Assembly: GCA_030220185.1 (NCBI GenBank) | Contig: JASPKZ010007546.1 | Span: 291,001 to 355,000, forward strand | DNA length: 64,000 nt | Direction: 5' to 3' | DNA from: Diploptera punctata | Taxonomy: Eukaryota; Arthropoda; Insecta; Blattodea; Blaberidae | Part shown: positions 42,600-54,319 of the stretch, piece by piece | How the letters are laid out: each line of letters opens with the position of its first letter | Numbering within the stretch: position 1 is the first letter of the stretch | Notes under the pieces: model-generated | The model's database searches: none | What the model was told of the DNA's origin: nothing | The model's input: only the letters and a program-made list of their open reading frames with translations | Program-made: the position numbers and the translations under genes

Positions 42600-43290
42600 A
42601 AGAAATTCAGTATATAATGGAAATGGACAGCTAATGACAAATGAGGGAAATTTTGAGGAAGTGGCTGAATTCAAATACCTAGGAACAATAATCACTAATA
42701 GGAATGCGATGCACAAAGAAATTAAACATAGACTCAATTCTGGAAATGCGTGCTATTATGCATTGCAGAGACTTTTGGTGTCCCAACTCCTTTCAAAAAA
42801 CGTTAAGCTGAAAATATATAAAACTGTTATTCTACCAGTTATATTATATGGGTGCGAAACATGGACTCTTACTTTAAGGGAGGAAAGGAGATTACGAGTA
42901 TTTGAGAATAAAGTTCTTAGGAAAATTTTTGGACCAAAGAAAGATGAACAGACAGGTGAATGGAGAAGACTACATAACAATGAACTACATGATCTTTATA
43001 GGGAGCCAGATATAATAAGAACAGTTAAGTCTCGTAGACTGCGATGGGCAGGACATGTTGCGCGTATGGGGAATGAAAGACGTGCATGGAAACTTCTTGT
43101 AGGAAAGCCAGAGGAAAACGCCCAGTTGGTAGACCAAGAATGAGGTGGGAGAACAACATTAACTATGATTTGAGGGAAGTAGATTATACAGGAATGATTG
43201 GAAAACATTAGCTCAGGATAGGGATGTATGGAGAGCTTATGTCCGCGCGGCCATGAACCTACGGGTTCGATAGTGCCAGTGAGTAAGTAA
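42600..43290 (+). mobile_element. LINE-A, 5'-truncated young copy
   Basis: It starts within GTATATAATGGAAATGGACAG and ends CAGTGAGTAAGTAAGTA. It is nearly identical to the 3' part of 20538-23275. It reads MTNEGNFEEVAEFKYLGTII, NSGNACYYALQRLL, YGCETWTLTLREERRLRVFE and RRLRWAGHVARMGNE. One frameshift near 43110 (AGAGGAAAACGCCC against AGAAGGAAAGCGCCC) ends the long frame at 43143. A second 1-bp loss lies near 43191. It has no RT domain. Confidence 0.95.
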
Positions 43291-44099
43291 GTATGTTATA
43301 ATCTAACGCTTATCTCATCCACTTCTTCTTCTGCAAGAACATCTCAAGTTCATCAATTGAACGTGTTACTTTTTTACAAGAAATATTATTTTACTAGGAT
43401 CAGATGCGGTAGGATTTGGAAATTTATAAAGATATTTTTGTCTGATTAAAGCATAAGATTTTTTGTTTTTCAAATAGGTCTATGTGTTGAATAGATACTA
43501 TTACTTGCGCAAATAATATATTGCAGCAGTCATTGCCTCGCATACACAAGTAAAGCAATAAGAACTTGTAACTCAAACATGTCTCGACTGAAAAAAAGAC
43601 AAAGTATGAACTGCTTAGCGTTGCATCATTCAGCACTGCAACCTGTTTTATTTTCGGCTAAATAAACGAGCGTCTTTTCGCTGATGCAAGATCATCTCTG
43701 CATACGAAGCCCGTACCAACAGCGGACGCATAGTAAAATGTTACTGTAAACTTAAATTTAAGCTCGAATTTTGTGATCTTCGTATTTGATTTGAATGCTA
43801 TATTTTAATTATTATATTAATGTATTATATTTTATATAATTTTACTTTAATATTTTATTTAATAATAATATTATTATTAATAATAATAATAATAATAATA
43901 AATAATAATAATAATAATAATAATACATTTGGTAACACGATAGTACCGAAGAGTAAAGACCCATTGTCGCTGACTATTAAAATACAATATAGAAATCGCA
44001 ACATTTAGCGTGTCTCAGTTCTTCAACTGTTATTTGTTTTGTTTTCATTTCAAATGAGCGCCTAAATTTTCAAGTTTCTGTTATAGAAGGGAGTTTGCA
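43291..44099. other. No gene; (AAT)n at 43859-43924
   Basis: Only the microsatellite and a 24-bp dispersed word (TTCAAGTTTCTGTTATAGAA at about 44070, also at 52227) stand out. Confidence 0.6.
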
Positions 44100-44645
44100 C
44101 TTAGCTGACGTGTACGTACCATGCATGGTTTTTACTCAGCTGTTTCAATCTCCTGAGCATGTTGCCACATCTCTCAATCCAGATTGTTAGCAAATGTAAG
44201 CATGTTACGAAAATTACATAAATAACATAATATTTTTCTCTATCTATCTTCGGGTTTTTACAGCGGCTGCCGTCCTCCACGGCCAAACCTCTTAAGCCTA
44301 CGACCATGCATTACAATCCTCGTGTTTTCCTTCCATGTTAACTTTGGTCTCCCTCTTTCATCTTTCTGGTCGGTTGCCATTGATATAGTTGTATCGGCCA
44401 TCGCACATCTTCCATTTTTAAAATATGTCCTAACCATTTTAATTCCTTCTCCTCAATTCTTTCAATTATGCTTCTTCTGCTTCCATTATGTTTCTAATTT
44501 ACTTATTTGTGACATGTTCTAATTTTGACTTTCTTGGCACTTCTTTGTAAATAATCCAATTCTAGAGCTTTTAGTCTATTCTTGTAGTACTTATTGATTT
44601 TATACCTCACTGCCATACATTCATAAATATTTTTAAAGGTAATAT
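44100..44645 (-). pseudogene. LINE C-terminal remnant
   Basis: From 44640: YECMAVRYKINKYYKNRLKA, LELDYLQRSAKKVKIRTCHK, a stop, then SRRSIIERIEEKELKWLGHI, LKMEDGRYNYINGNRPER and GRPKLTWKENTRIVMHG. E.DYL.RS, LKWLGH..(R/K)M and GRP..TW are LINE C-terminal blocks. There is no RT. Confidence 0.8.
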
Positions 44646-45046
44646 TAACTCCGTGGTAGGTATACTTACCGATGTAATTTTTTTTCGTATGTTTACTAAC
44701 GATACAAACAGTAGGCCTGTATTGCAAATAAAATAGAAACAATAATTTTTTTCTGAGAAATCTATCAAGTTTTGATCCTATGATGTATGGACATTTTTTT
44801 TATTCTGTAAATCGTCCCTGATGACTGTGAAAAGGACACCATATAATATTATAATGACTATTTAACTCATGACCTAAATGGGATTCAATGACCAATCACA
44901 TTTCAATGATTTTTTATTTACAACCAATCACAGTCGTGTTTCGCCTAAAATTTACCAACTAAAGTTTATCATAATAAAGATTGCTCCTCTTTTTTAACAT
45001 TCTGAATAGGTCATAACATTATTTTACAGTGACTGACTCCCGGACA

Positions 45047-46390
45047 AATATGACTACCATTTGTAATCAATGATGTGAGATGTATGGTACCGGCCTATTT
45101 GAGGCCTTGACCCAATAATTGAAGTGCTTATAGTGAAGGTCTGCTGCAATTTAGATGTTAGCTAATGACAGTACTCCTCTCTTATCTCGTTCTAGTGGAG
45201 TGTTTTGTCATTCATGTGATCATTGATGCTGGAGTTTTGCTTAAGCTTGTCGGTCTTAAAGTTTCTTCCTTGGAGTTTTCTTCTTTGTAGATCTATTTAC
45301 TTGAAGATACTTGGGCATTTACATAGGATAATGTGAATTGGAGGATTTGAGGGTTTTCAAGGATGGTAGTCAGGAGAATAAGTATTGATTGGAGTAAGTT
45401 CTCCGGTTTTGGATCTTTGGTCGGTAATGGAGGAAAGTTGTCTTCAGTATTTTCTGGTTTTCTCGATGTTTTTTTTCTGTTTTTTCTTGAAGTTGTAGGT
45501 TGTTTTGTTTCACGTCGTGTTTGCTGTCTCATTTTCAGATATTTATGAAATAAGGGGCATTTTTGATGACTTGCTGCATGTTCTTGATTGCAGTTAGTGC
45601 ACCTAGTTGTTGTCTGAGTACATTCAGATAGCTTGTGATCACCGTAACATCTTACACATTTTGTAGCTCGAAGGCAGAACTCTGCAATGTGGCCAAAGCC
45701 CTGACAATTGAAGCATTGAGTGCCTCCTGTTGGTTTCCTATATGGTTCCAGTCTGATGCGAATGCTGAACAGTTCCTTCAGGTCCTTTTCTATTATTTCC
45801 ATGAGATCTTCTGTTTTGTGAAAAGTAAGAATATAAACTGGTAGTTCAATCTTCTTCTTTTCACCGTTTATAGTAACTTGCTTTCCGATGCTCCTTACTT
45901 CTTTTATTGGCAGTTTCCTATTCTGAATTTCATCACATATTTCATAGAATGTGATGGACTTAGGAAGTCCTTTCATAACTATTTTGAAAATAGGAGGTCT
46001 GCCATAGCCGTGAGTGTAATGTAGAATTGGGTCTGCGATTTCTTTAGTTACTTGTAGGCACGCCTATAAGCAGTTTTTGTTGAAGTTCTGATGGTAAGTA
46101 TCCCTTAATTGTATTTCATGGATACGTCTTCTTTATTTCCAGCCGTGATACTTTCCAATTTTAGTGGAGTTACGTCTTTAGTATAGACCACTATGGGAGG
46201 TGGTGTTTTTTCCTTGTCATTTAGATGATCAAACATGTTTCTTGTTTCAATTGGTGTATTTTGTTTACTGTTGTAATTTTTTCCGGCAGTGCGACGTGCC
46301 GGCGGGTGAGAGAATCCTTCTCCATCCATGTCTTGCTTTTCAGCGGAGTTCTTCTTTCAGCGAAGTTCTTCAAGCCAGTTTCCCGGTCGA
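45047..46390 (-). mobile_element. LINE ORF1-only insertion
   Basis: A 1.34-kb segment bounded on both sides by R sequence. It contains a 5' region, a gag-like ORF1 and about 245 bp of 3' non-coding DNA, but no endonuclease or RT. At most CTC is duplicated at the junction and there is no A-tail. It may be an ORF1-only non-autonomous retroelement or an internally deleted LINE. Confidence 0.65.
45293..46329 (-). pseudogene. Jockey-type LINE ORF1 (gag-like, PRE_C2HC and zinc knuckles)
   Basis: The N-terminal piece (46329 to 46105) reads MDGEGFSHPPARR ... PPPIVVYTKDVTPLKLE. A frameshift and one stop near 46062 follow, then ILHYTHGYGRPPIFKIVMKG and an unbroken frame to 45293 (227 codons from the M at 45976). 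That part has a PRE_C2HC-like domain (LPVYILTFHKTEDLMEI, FSIRIRLEPYRKP). Three zinc knuckles follow: CFNCQGFGHIAEFC, CVRCYGDHKLSEC and CTNCNQEHAASHQKC. A basic tail (RKNRKKTSRK) and a hydrophobic C-terminus come last. In Jockey-clade LINEs such ORF1 proteins coat the RNA. It is broken only in the N-terminal third. Confidence 0.9.
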
Positions 46391-46911
46391 GATGCTCTCT
46401 AAGAAATACGGCTACCAGATTGTATATATAGTGCATGAATGTCAACAGAGAGCGCATTAGATAATATAAAAACATTTTCAACAATTGTATATCACAAAAA
46501 AAAAAGAAACCACTGTTTGCACTTTCTTAAACGAATTATTTTCCAGGAAATGACGTTGCAGAAATATATAATTGACATATTCATCATAGGACATCAGAAA
46601 CCTATAACGTTGGTTATAAATCTCTCCACTAGGGTACATTCTTACAACATTGCGATCCTTTGGCAATAAATAATATTATTATCTGGTTGCAGTGATGAAC
46701 AAAGGAAGGAAATGAAGCATACCAATCGTTTCTCATTTGATTTCAAACATCGCCGTTTACATTAAACATATACATATTTTAAAATAACTATAGTTAAATA
46801 ATGATTTGTGAGTAAACAGCTTAATTTTATTCGTTAAATAGACCTAACAAATGCCACTCTTGATTTCCAAATTCTCTAGATAATTTGGAAATCCCTCGTG
46901 GCATTATTTAT

Positions 46912-47810
46912 GATAAATAATTACAGGCGTGAAATGACCTCAGTTTTTATAGCGTTTATAAACATGAATGAAATGAAAATATTGTAAGTTTGATGCTGTA
47001 AGAAGAATGTTTGTAGTGGGACAGGTCCCAACTTGAGCAGGAAAATGTCAACAGAATATAGTTTTGTGATGAAGTGTGGTGTGTTATGAATTTTCTGATA
47101 CTTTTTCGTGTTATACTTCAATGTCAGCCGCAAGCTTTTCTTATTTCACCGTGTAGTGCTTCTGTCGACGTTTATAAATGAGTCTTCATATCTGAATATG
47201 TAACGATGCTCAGTGCTACATGCCACCCGTATCTCAAACAAAATGAGTCATGTCCTTTAGTCCCACCCCACCCTCAACGTTCTCTTTCAAAGACAATATA
47301 TATCTACAGTCCATTCACTCTAACTTTGGTTCCTAAAGTAAAATGCACGAACGAAGACGGCCGTGTTTATGCGAGTTCTGCGCATCTACGTCACAATGCT
47401 TTCAGAGAGCCAATCGCCTACATTCAACTATTCTACGTTAAACGATGCGGAATTTGTACGAACATTTTGATTGGATCGATCGAAATATTTTGTTAATTCC
47501 GTGTTGCGCCAGACTAACCTGACCCGCCTTAGTTTCGTGCCGACAGCTGCAGTATATAGTGAAGACCCTAAAAAAATTGTCGAAGATATATTGCCTTCAT
47601 ATTAAAAAAAAAACACACACTAGATTCGAAAACATTATACTGCACATGAATGTGAAAGTTTTAATTAGTGCTCTTGGCAATTATCATTGCCTATTTGTTT
47701 TGTTTAAATAAAATCAAGTCGTATAAATAATTTAAAACATAATATTGAATTATTCATATTATTTTTAAATATACAACACAGATCTAAAATTATAAAACTA
47801 GTGGAGGAGA
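46912..47810. other. No recognisable gene
   Basis: 47200-47560 is somewhat less AT-rich and holds a 96-codon open frame (47206-47496) without motifs. I see no repeat match inside the window. Confidence 0.5.
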
Positions 47811-47814
47811 ATCT

Positions 47815-47815
47815 C

Positions 47816-47878
<63 letters not shown>

Positions 47879-47907
47879 CGCTCTCTCTCTCTCACACACA
47901 CCACACA

Positions 47908-47995
<88 letters not shown>
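47815..47995. repeat. Compound microsatellite (TC)n, (AAAT)n, (TA)n
   Basis: (TC)n runs from 47813 to 47894 with one CTCTTCG break. CACACA and (AAAT)n follow at 47908-47962, then (TA)n at 47963-47995. Confidence 0.97.
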
Positions 47996-47997
<2 letters not shown>

Positions 47998-48060
47998 AGA
48001 ACTACATTTTTTACATTTAGCAATAAAGGGCAATTATGACATGAAAAAGAAAAATAAATA

Positions 48061-48232
48061 CATGAGTTGGTTTGAAATCAATTGAACTCGATTGGTTAAA
48101 GTGCTAAAGTATAGAGTTAGTGGCCTCGAGTTTAAATCCCGACTCAGGCATTTATTTTTTCTTTTATTATATATATATATATTATATATATAAGTATAGA
48201 TCTCGCTCACAAACACACACACATATATGCAC

Positions 48233-48268
<36 letters not shown>

Positions 48269-48297
48269 TATTTATACACACACACACACACACACAT
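48061..48297. repeat. tRNA-like fragment between AT microsatellites
   Basis: CTCGATTGGTTAAAGTGCTA (A-box-like, 48088) and CGAGTTTAAATCCCGACTC (B-box-like, 48127) are about 40 bp apart, like a SINE head. No SINE body follows. (TA)n/(CA)n runs occupy 48166-48297. Confidence 0.5.
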
Positions 48298-49015
48298 AAG
48301 AATAGAACGAAAAATAGATTTTTCGAAAATCGAATTCTAGTAGATTTGAGCAATTGCACATTTGTATGCGAATAAACGGAAAATTGTTGAAAAAATCATA
48401 CATAGCTTCTTCAGCTGACGTAAAGGACCTAAAGTTTGGAAAAGAAAAATACATAAATCAAGTTGTACCTTTACGCTCAAAATATACAGGTGACATGTAG
48501 GCCTATTTACTTTTAATGGCGTGTACTTCATTTTTTAGTGTGATAATATAAGAATATTAAAAAAAAGAAACCGTACCCTTCATTTTGAGTTCACGCATCA
48601 CGACTTAAAGATTTTAAACTTTCGTGAAAGATTGGAATTTTACCGTTTTACAAATAATATATACAATATGGTCTTTTTTACCAAACGTAATAACTCAATA
48701 TAACCATTGCATTTTACTTATAGGCTAATTGGATTCTAATTTATAATTTAAACTTGCTTCTTGCAGCTTGGATATCCTGACTGTGATGTGTTATGTTCAG
48801 CTAAAATTCATCCATTAGAAAATAGCACATTAGTATGACTCGTGATTATGGTAGGCAATATGTCCGTCGCATCACACAGAGAACAGAAGCGTTAGTGAGA
48901 TAGCAAAGTCCATCCTTAAGTACCTGAAAGAAAAATATATTGTTAGTAATGTACTAAAAGCGAATGATTGTGCTAGTACAGCAATAAACACAAGATAGGC
49001 GTATGGTGTTAACAT
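48298..49015. other. No recognisable feature
   Basis: AT-rich; no supported frame or repeat. Confidence 0.5.
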
Positions 49016-49270
49016 TCTTCTTCTTCTTCCTTTCATGTGATAGACCTAGTGGTCTGTTACGGTCTCAATGCAACGTTTGAAGGGCCTGCCCAAAGATCTC
49101 TTGCCTGGTGGCTGGTAATTTAAGATCTGACGCGGTATTCTTGTTTCTGATCATTCTTCTTACGTGAGATTTCCAGTGGTTTCTGTATTCTTGTACATGT
49201 TCCATGACTGATTCTGTTTGTAATTCTTTGAGAATCTCAGAATTCCTTTTATGGTCTATTAACACAAACA
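49016..49270 (-). pseudogene. LINE-D C-terminal remnant, (GAA)n tail
   Basis: Minus frame 49265 to 49065: IDHKRNSEILKELQTESVME, YRNHWKSHVRRMIRNKNT, then a degraded GR.P block (FGQAL). DHKRN..I..EL and W..HV.RM identify the LINE-D group. TTCTTCTTCTTC at 49017-49029 is the (GAA)n tail. Confidence 0.78.
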
Positions 49271-50497
49271 GAATAAGTTATAATTCAGGACCCACTGAAG
49301 TGGTCCATTTGCTTTCTTCACTTTAAAGAGCTACTATTCAAATAGTTATTTGAATATTTCGACGGAGAGAAGACGGGACCAGCGTCATTCTGGGTAAATT
49401 AGGCAAACAACTGCCCGTTATAAAGTTCGAAGCGATTTAATCCTTAAATTGGTAAAACACAAATTTCTTCTGTTAGTTAATTGGATGTGGGGGACCGTAG
49501 TGAAAATGGAATATTGTGTAAGTGTTATTAAGTATATTGTATAATTAGACACACATTTAAGTGGTTTATTTTTGTTAATTTTCTTCTGGTTTAATTAAAA
49601 TATTAAATTAATTGAACTAATTGATGTATCCAAAAGGATACGTTACTAATTTAAGGGTTAATTACTAGGGCATTGGATAAGTAACGGCAACATGTTGTAA
49701 ATCAGCGGCCCTAGTAATCTTGTAGTACAGTACGTTATTGAGCAGTCTTTATTGTATAAATCTGTAACATTAAAAGTCTCGAAATAACGATATTTTGTGA
49801 ATACATTCACTCTTTCTCATATGTATTGTCCACAGACCAAGTGAAATGAAAGCAATTGGTATTTCATACGTCATGAATGTTCCTTTATTCTCAGGTAGTA
49901 TGTCATTGTATCGCTTGCAATTCCCCGTGCCTCCCTTCGTCCCGTGCTTTCATTGTCTTCGTCTATGGACTATAGTAGGTAATACCGCTCTAAAAAGATG
50001 TTCAGTCGAATTTGTGTAGAAGGTGGAATTGAGAAGTATTCGAACATCCACCAAATTCACCAGACAAGAGCGTTTGTGACGATAACTTATTCACAAAGAT
50101 CAAAGAACCTGTACGAGGCATGCGATTTCAATCAAGAGTTGATATTCAGAAAGTTCTAGATCGATCAGATGAGAGAGATTTCCAGAAATGGTGGTGCAGG
50201 TGGAGAGCGCCATCTTATAATGATTTGGCAATATATAGTTGTCTTGACAAGAGACTATAAATGAAGTTCTTAAAGTCGAAAGTAACAAATATATTTTTTT
50301 TGTGATGTTATAGGAATGTTGTCATTACTTGTCGAATAAGCCCTAGTAGATGAAATCAATGTAAATGAAAACTGCATCTTACACCCGCGCAACGGTCTGA
50401 CAATATCGAGAAATGGTACTGCTGTGCAGTCCTTTAATAACAATGGAACTGTCAACCATAACATGCCCTAAAACGTCGCCCTAATATCTTTAAATTA
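49271..50497. other. No recognisable feature
   Basis: No family motif in any frame and no repeat seen within the window. Confidence 0.5.
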
Positions 50498-50836
50498 ATC
50501 TCCCAGAGATGTCTTGTAATGTACCAAGGCCGTGTCCAAAAAAAATAGCTGCCATTTTTAATTACAAGGCACTAAAATCCAGCGCCAAAGCTCTAATTTA
50601 AATTATATGGTACTAATGCAAATCCTGAATTGGTAGACTGGATAACCATCACTACCTTACATTCGCGCCGCATCACTCTTAACTCCACTCCGCCCTTATT
50701 ATAACAGGGAGTCCACCTGCTCCGTACATTGGATTGCTATTGCTGAAATCCGGTTTCGCTTTCTGTTCCTTGCAGTTAAAAAGACAGATTTTTTTTGGAC
50801 CCGGCCTTGGTAGATCATGACGCTTCTCTGGGAGAA
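50498..50836. mobile_element. Fold-back MITE with long imperfect TIRs
   Basis: CCAAGGCCGTGTCCAAAAAA at 50524 is inverted at 50810 (CCAAGGCCGGGTCCAAAAAA). TA stands outside each inner end (50522-50523, 50811-50812). Outside those, TCTCCCAGAGA is also inverted (about 50501-50511 and 50825-50835). So either the TIR is about 60-90 bp and TA is internal, or a TA-target MITE landed in a palindrome. No coding region. Confidence 0.78.
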
Positions 50837-51255
50837 ATTTCAAGGTAGGTTTGGCATACAGTGGTTTACAGTTACCTTCTAAGTAGAGACCAACAGTACG
50901 TTCTCGATATTGTTAGACCAAACCAGACGTGACAAGCCCTTCAGACTCTGAATCTCTCAGACACTAGCGAGGGCTTACACATGAAAACTCGGATTCATGA
51001 TTGTTCATTTCCCAACCAATACCCAATACTACACATGTGAAGACAATAAACAGGTTCGCTCTCACCGTTAAGAGATTCTGCAGAACACCACGAAATTTAT
51101 ATAGATTAACTACTTTACTAATAAACTTCATAATAATGCTCTTTTTTGCGCGATAGTGAGTTTTGTCATACTTACAGCAATGGCGACCATGATTGAAAGT
51201 TAAACTTCCTAAATTTCGGGGTTGCCAACCTAAATAATTGCACTGTAACATTACA
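50837..51255. other. No recognisable feature
   Basis: No supported frame or repeat. Confidence 0.5.
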
Positions 51256-51261
51256 AACCGT

Positions 51262-51570
51262 GTAAGTAAGAAAGTAAGTAAAGTGATCCCACAACAGGTC
51301 CGGAGGCCCTTGGGGTAGTAGGAGGTTAAGGCTCCCACTTTTCTAGACAATCGGCACTTTGTCAGCCGGGTTGTCAGCCCTGCGTGACGGCCGCCTTTAC
51401 CTCCAGAACAAGCGTCTGGTACTCATTTCCGTTGGAGGCTGAGTCGACCCCAGGTTCATAGTGCCGCCAGAAGGTATGGGTCAGTTTAAAAATCCTGACC
51501 CCAACGGGACTTGAACCCTCGACCCTCCGGTTTGTAGCTCAGTGCCTTAACCACTACCGTGTGGAAAGTA
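51262..51570 (-). mobile_element. SINE-A, full length
   Basis: On the minus strand the head GGTAGTGGTTAAGGCACTGA and B box GGTTCAAGTCCCG (about 51516) lead into the body. The 3' end GTTGTGGGATCACTTTACTT is followed by a (TTAC)n-like tail. It is colinear with 14641-14945. Confidence 0.92.
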
Positions 51571-51701
51571 AAATCACTAACTGTTATGTATACTCGTACA
51601 ATGTATATACAAAAAATATCCAAATGGTAGGGTTAATATACATTATATGAAATAAATCACTGCATTTTAAATGAACTTAACTTTATTTGAAACAATATAA
51701 A

Positions 51702-52052
51702 ACAATTGCTACAATTTTTTCTATTGTATCTCGCAAGCAGTATCTGGTTAAATTAGTGCACTATATAATAATACACACAATCTGGGAACCACATGCATTC
51801 TAGGATTCTAGGATTCTTACAACTTAATATATACATTGCTATATTCAACGTATTTCTTAGAGAGTCAGTCACTGCAAAATAATGCTATGACCTGTTCAGA
51901 ATATAAAAAAAGGAAGAGCTGTCTTTAATATGATAAACTTAAGTTGATAAATATCCGGGAGAAGAAAACACGACTGTGATTGGTTTGTAAAACAAAATTC
52001 ATTGAAACGTGATTGTTCATTGACTCCCATTTGGGTCATGAGTTAAAAAGTC
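51702..52052 (+). mobile_element. R element, right-end fragment
   Basis: From ACAATTGCTACAATT to GAGTTAAAAAGTC it matches the right 340 bp of R (GAGTCAGTCACTGCAAAAT, ATGATAAACTT, ACGACTGTGATTGG). It is followed by (TG)n(TA)n at 52053-52110. Confidence 0.88.
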
Positions 52053-52115
<63 letters not shown>

Positions 52116-52750
52116 AAGTTAGTATGTAACAAATCTATTTTGCCACACATTGAAAGTTTATGTGGAAGACTACATTATGTACTGTAGAAGCTTTTAAGTT
52201 ATGAAATAAAATGCGCGTCTATATTTTCAAGTTTCTGTTATAGAAGCGAAAACATTTCACTATAAATCTGTACTACTTGAATGCAGTACTCAGGTTCTGT
52301 AAAACATTTTTTCATGCAAAGATACGTTTTATGGACACGCTGGTTTTTTGTTTTGAAGTGCAGAATGCTGGCTGAGTTTAAAGTGAAGTCTGGCGGAAAA
52401 GACTGGGATTTAGGAAAGTACTCCCCAACACGAGGGGGGAGTTTAGAATAAAGTAACTGATAATCATAGCATAAACAACTCACACACAGCCCATTCCATT
52501 AACACTCTTCTCTTTCGCAACAGTAGACAATCGAATCGATTTAATTTTATGTGCTTTAACAGTCTCTCCCTTTTAATAATGTTGATAACTGTTATTACAT
52601 CGTACCAAATGGATCAACCACTTTTAGTTTGCGTTTGGTGAATGATAGTTTTAGTGAAATTGTTTTTTTATTCGGCATGAGTATTGTTAAGAATGAGAAA
52701 TTAAAATTATAGAATATTTTTTTCTTTCCTAAATGGTTTTGTATATTTAC
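52053..52750. other. (TG)n(TA)n at 52053-52110, otherwise nothing
   Basis: Beyond the microsatellite I see only the dispersed word TTCAAGTTTCTGTTATAGAA at about 52227. Confidence 0.6.
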
Positions 52751-52754
52751 TGTT

Positions 52755-52960
52755 AAGTGGATTGAAAATCAAACTCTTAAATGGTATGGACATGTACAAA
52801 GAATAGAAAATGAAACATGGCCAAAAATATATATACCAACGGTCACCGCCTGGAGGAAATAAACGTGGCAGACCAAGATGGAAATGGAAAACCTATGTCA
52901 GACTGCAGTGTGGACAGCAGATGCGGGGTTTGTACTGTGCGGTGACGAAGGCTTACACGT
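52755..52960 (+). pseudogene. LINE C-terminal remnant
   Basis: IENQTLKWYGHVQRIENETW PKIYI, then in a shifted frame SPPGGNKRGRPRWKWKTY. LKWYGHVQR and RGRPRW are the usual LINE C-terminal blocks. There is no RT and no tail. Confidence 0.8.
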
Positions 52961-53198
52961 GCAGACACGGGACTTGAAATGTTCACAGACTCAGCAGTGT
53001 ACAAGCATATCCCATGCATTCACGATCGCAGTCAGATTGTATACTTCGAGTGGATAAGGTGCTCGCTCGCTTTTCCTTGTATACTGAATGGCTTATGTAT
53101 AAGTTATTTCAATTTTTAAATTCGTATCTTATAAAACAGATGTGTATAAGTGTAAACTGAATGACGTGTGTATAAGTGTAAAGTGTAAACTGTATAAT

Positions 53199-53365
53199 GG
53201 CTAATAATTTTTCTACTAAACAACGTGTATTTATTTATGATAAATATTTGTTAACTCAGTCTGCCAGCGAAGTATGAAGACTTTTTGAAACACGATTCCC
53301 GGGTGTAAAACTTCCGTCACGTTCAACAGTCCATAATCTGTACAACACATTTTATAAAGAGGTGT
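53199..53365 (+). pseudogene. Mariner-like transposase N-terminal fragment
   Basis: ATG at 53199: MANNFSTKQRVFIYDKYLLT, QSASEV, a stop, RLFETRFPGVKLPSRSTVHN. This is the DUF4817-like helix-turn-helix start of a mariner-type transposase, and it ends after about 55 residues. A Tc1-type catalytic half of another family follows at 53430. Confidence 0.75.
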
Positions 53366-53429
53366 AAAAAATGTATGGACAACGAAGGTGAACAGTTCCA
53401 GCACCTGCTTCAATAAAGTTGGTAATTAC

Positions 53430-54091
53430 GCTTAAGAAATGGGCATAAGGCAGCAAGACGTACATATGCTGAAAACCATGGTGATTGGAACCTGAACCAG
53501 TGGGAGTTTGTGCTCTTCTCGGACGAATCCAGGTATCGTCTTACACGTTGTGATGGTCGATTGAGGGTGTGGGAACGGCCAGGAGAAAGATTTTCTGCAG
53601 AGGCTGTACAGGAAATTGATAGATTCGGAGGAGGTTCCATAATGGTGTGGGCCGGAGTTATGTACAACAATCGTACGGACCTTGTACTTGTTCCCCAGCG
53701 ACTGAATGCTATCCGGTATATCGAGCACGTTCTGAAAGAGAATGTAGTACCTGCTGCCATTGGAGTAGGCCCTGGATTTCTGTTTATGAAGGATAATGCC
53801 AGGGCACATTCTGCGGCTGTCACCAGGGATTTCCTGAGGAGGAACGAAATTGAGGTAATGGAGTGGCCAGCGGTCAGCCCAGACCTCAACCCTATTGAAC
53901 ACTTGTGGGATCTTCTAGACAGGAAGGTCAGGAACCGACATCAAGCTCCACAAACTCTGCAGCAACTTGGAGATGCTCTGAAGGAGGAATGGGAGAATAT
54001 CCCGCAAGAGGAAATCCAGAATCTTATTGGGAGCATGCCACGAAGGTGCCAAAGTGTCATCGAATATCGTGGAGGCCATACACGATACTAA
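53430..54091 (+). pseudogene. Tc1-like transposase, catalytic half
   Basis: The open frame from about 53434 (RNGHKAARRTYAENHGDWNL) runs to the stop at 54091 without breaks. Catalytic sites are FSDESRYRLTR (first Asp), MKDNARAHSA (second Asp) and SPDLNPIEHLWD (third acidic site, the Glu of the DD34E spacing). GGGSIMVWAGVM and GSMPRRCQSVI are also as in Tc1 proteins. The whole N-terminal DNA-binding part is gone, so a protein from here could not bind the ends. The 39451-39800 fragment has the opposite half. Confidence 0.92.
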
Positions 54092-54315
54092 CTCTATATA
54101 ACGAGTGAACTTTGAAAAATAAGCACAAGATTCAATTGCTTACATTGCGGAATTATTTGAAAAGTTAATTGTCAGCGTTATTCATTTGTTTTTACTGACA
54201 TGAGCGATAAATAAATAACCACAAATAATGTACTTTATTAATTTCATGTTTGTACCTTTATCCAATGAAAAAATATTTGCATATTTCATAGTGTTCCTCT
54301 AATTGTTTTGAGCAG
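53430..54315 (+). mobile_element. Tc1-like element, right half only
   Basis: It ends TGTTCCTCTAATTGTTTTGA GCAGTGTA at about 54318, a Tc1-type terminal repeat abutting TA, directly followed by R sequence. The matching left terminal repeat is not found upstream, so the element is truncated on the left. Confidence 0.82.
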
Positions 54316-54319
54316 TGTA

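Larger units (their letters stand above)
44854..46911 (-). mobile_element. R element copy split by a LINE ORF1 insert
   Basis: The right end of R (TGACTATTTAACTCATGACC at 44854, AACATTCTGAATAGGTCATA, CAGTGACTGACTC to 45046) is separated from the rest (CTCTCTAAGAAATACGGCTA at 46391 to CCTCGTGGCATTA at 46907). Removing 45047-46390 restores the R order GACTGACTCTCTAAGAAATA. It lacks the transposase region. Confidence 0.88.

Noticed and set aside
47206..47496. 96-codon open frame in a less AT-rich patch
   Set aside because: No motif, no splice context and no codon pattern that I can support.
47704..47904. 66-codon minus frame rich in Arg-Glu
   Set aside because: It is the translation of the (TC)n microsatellite.
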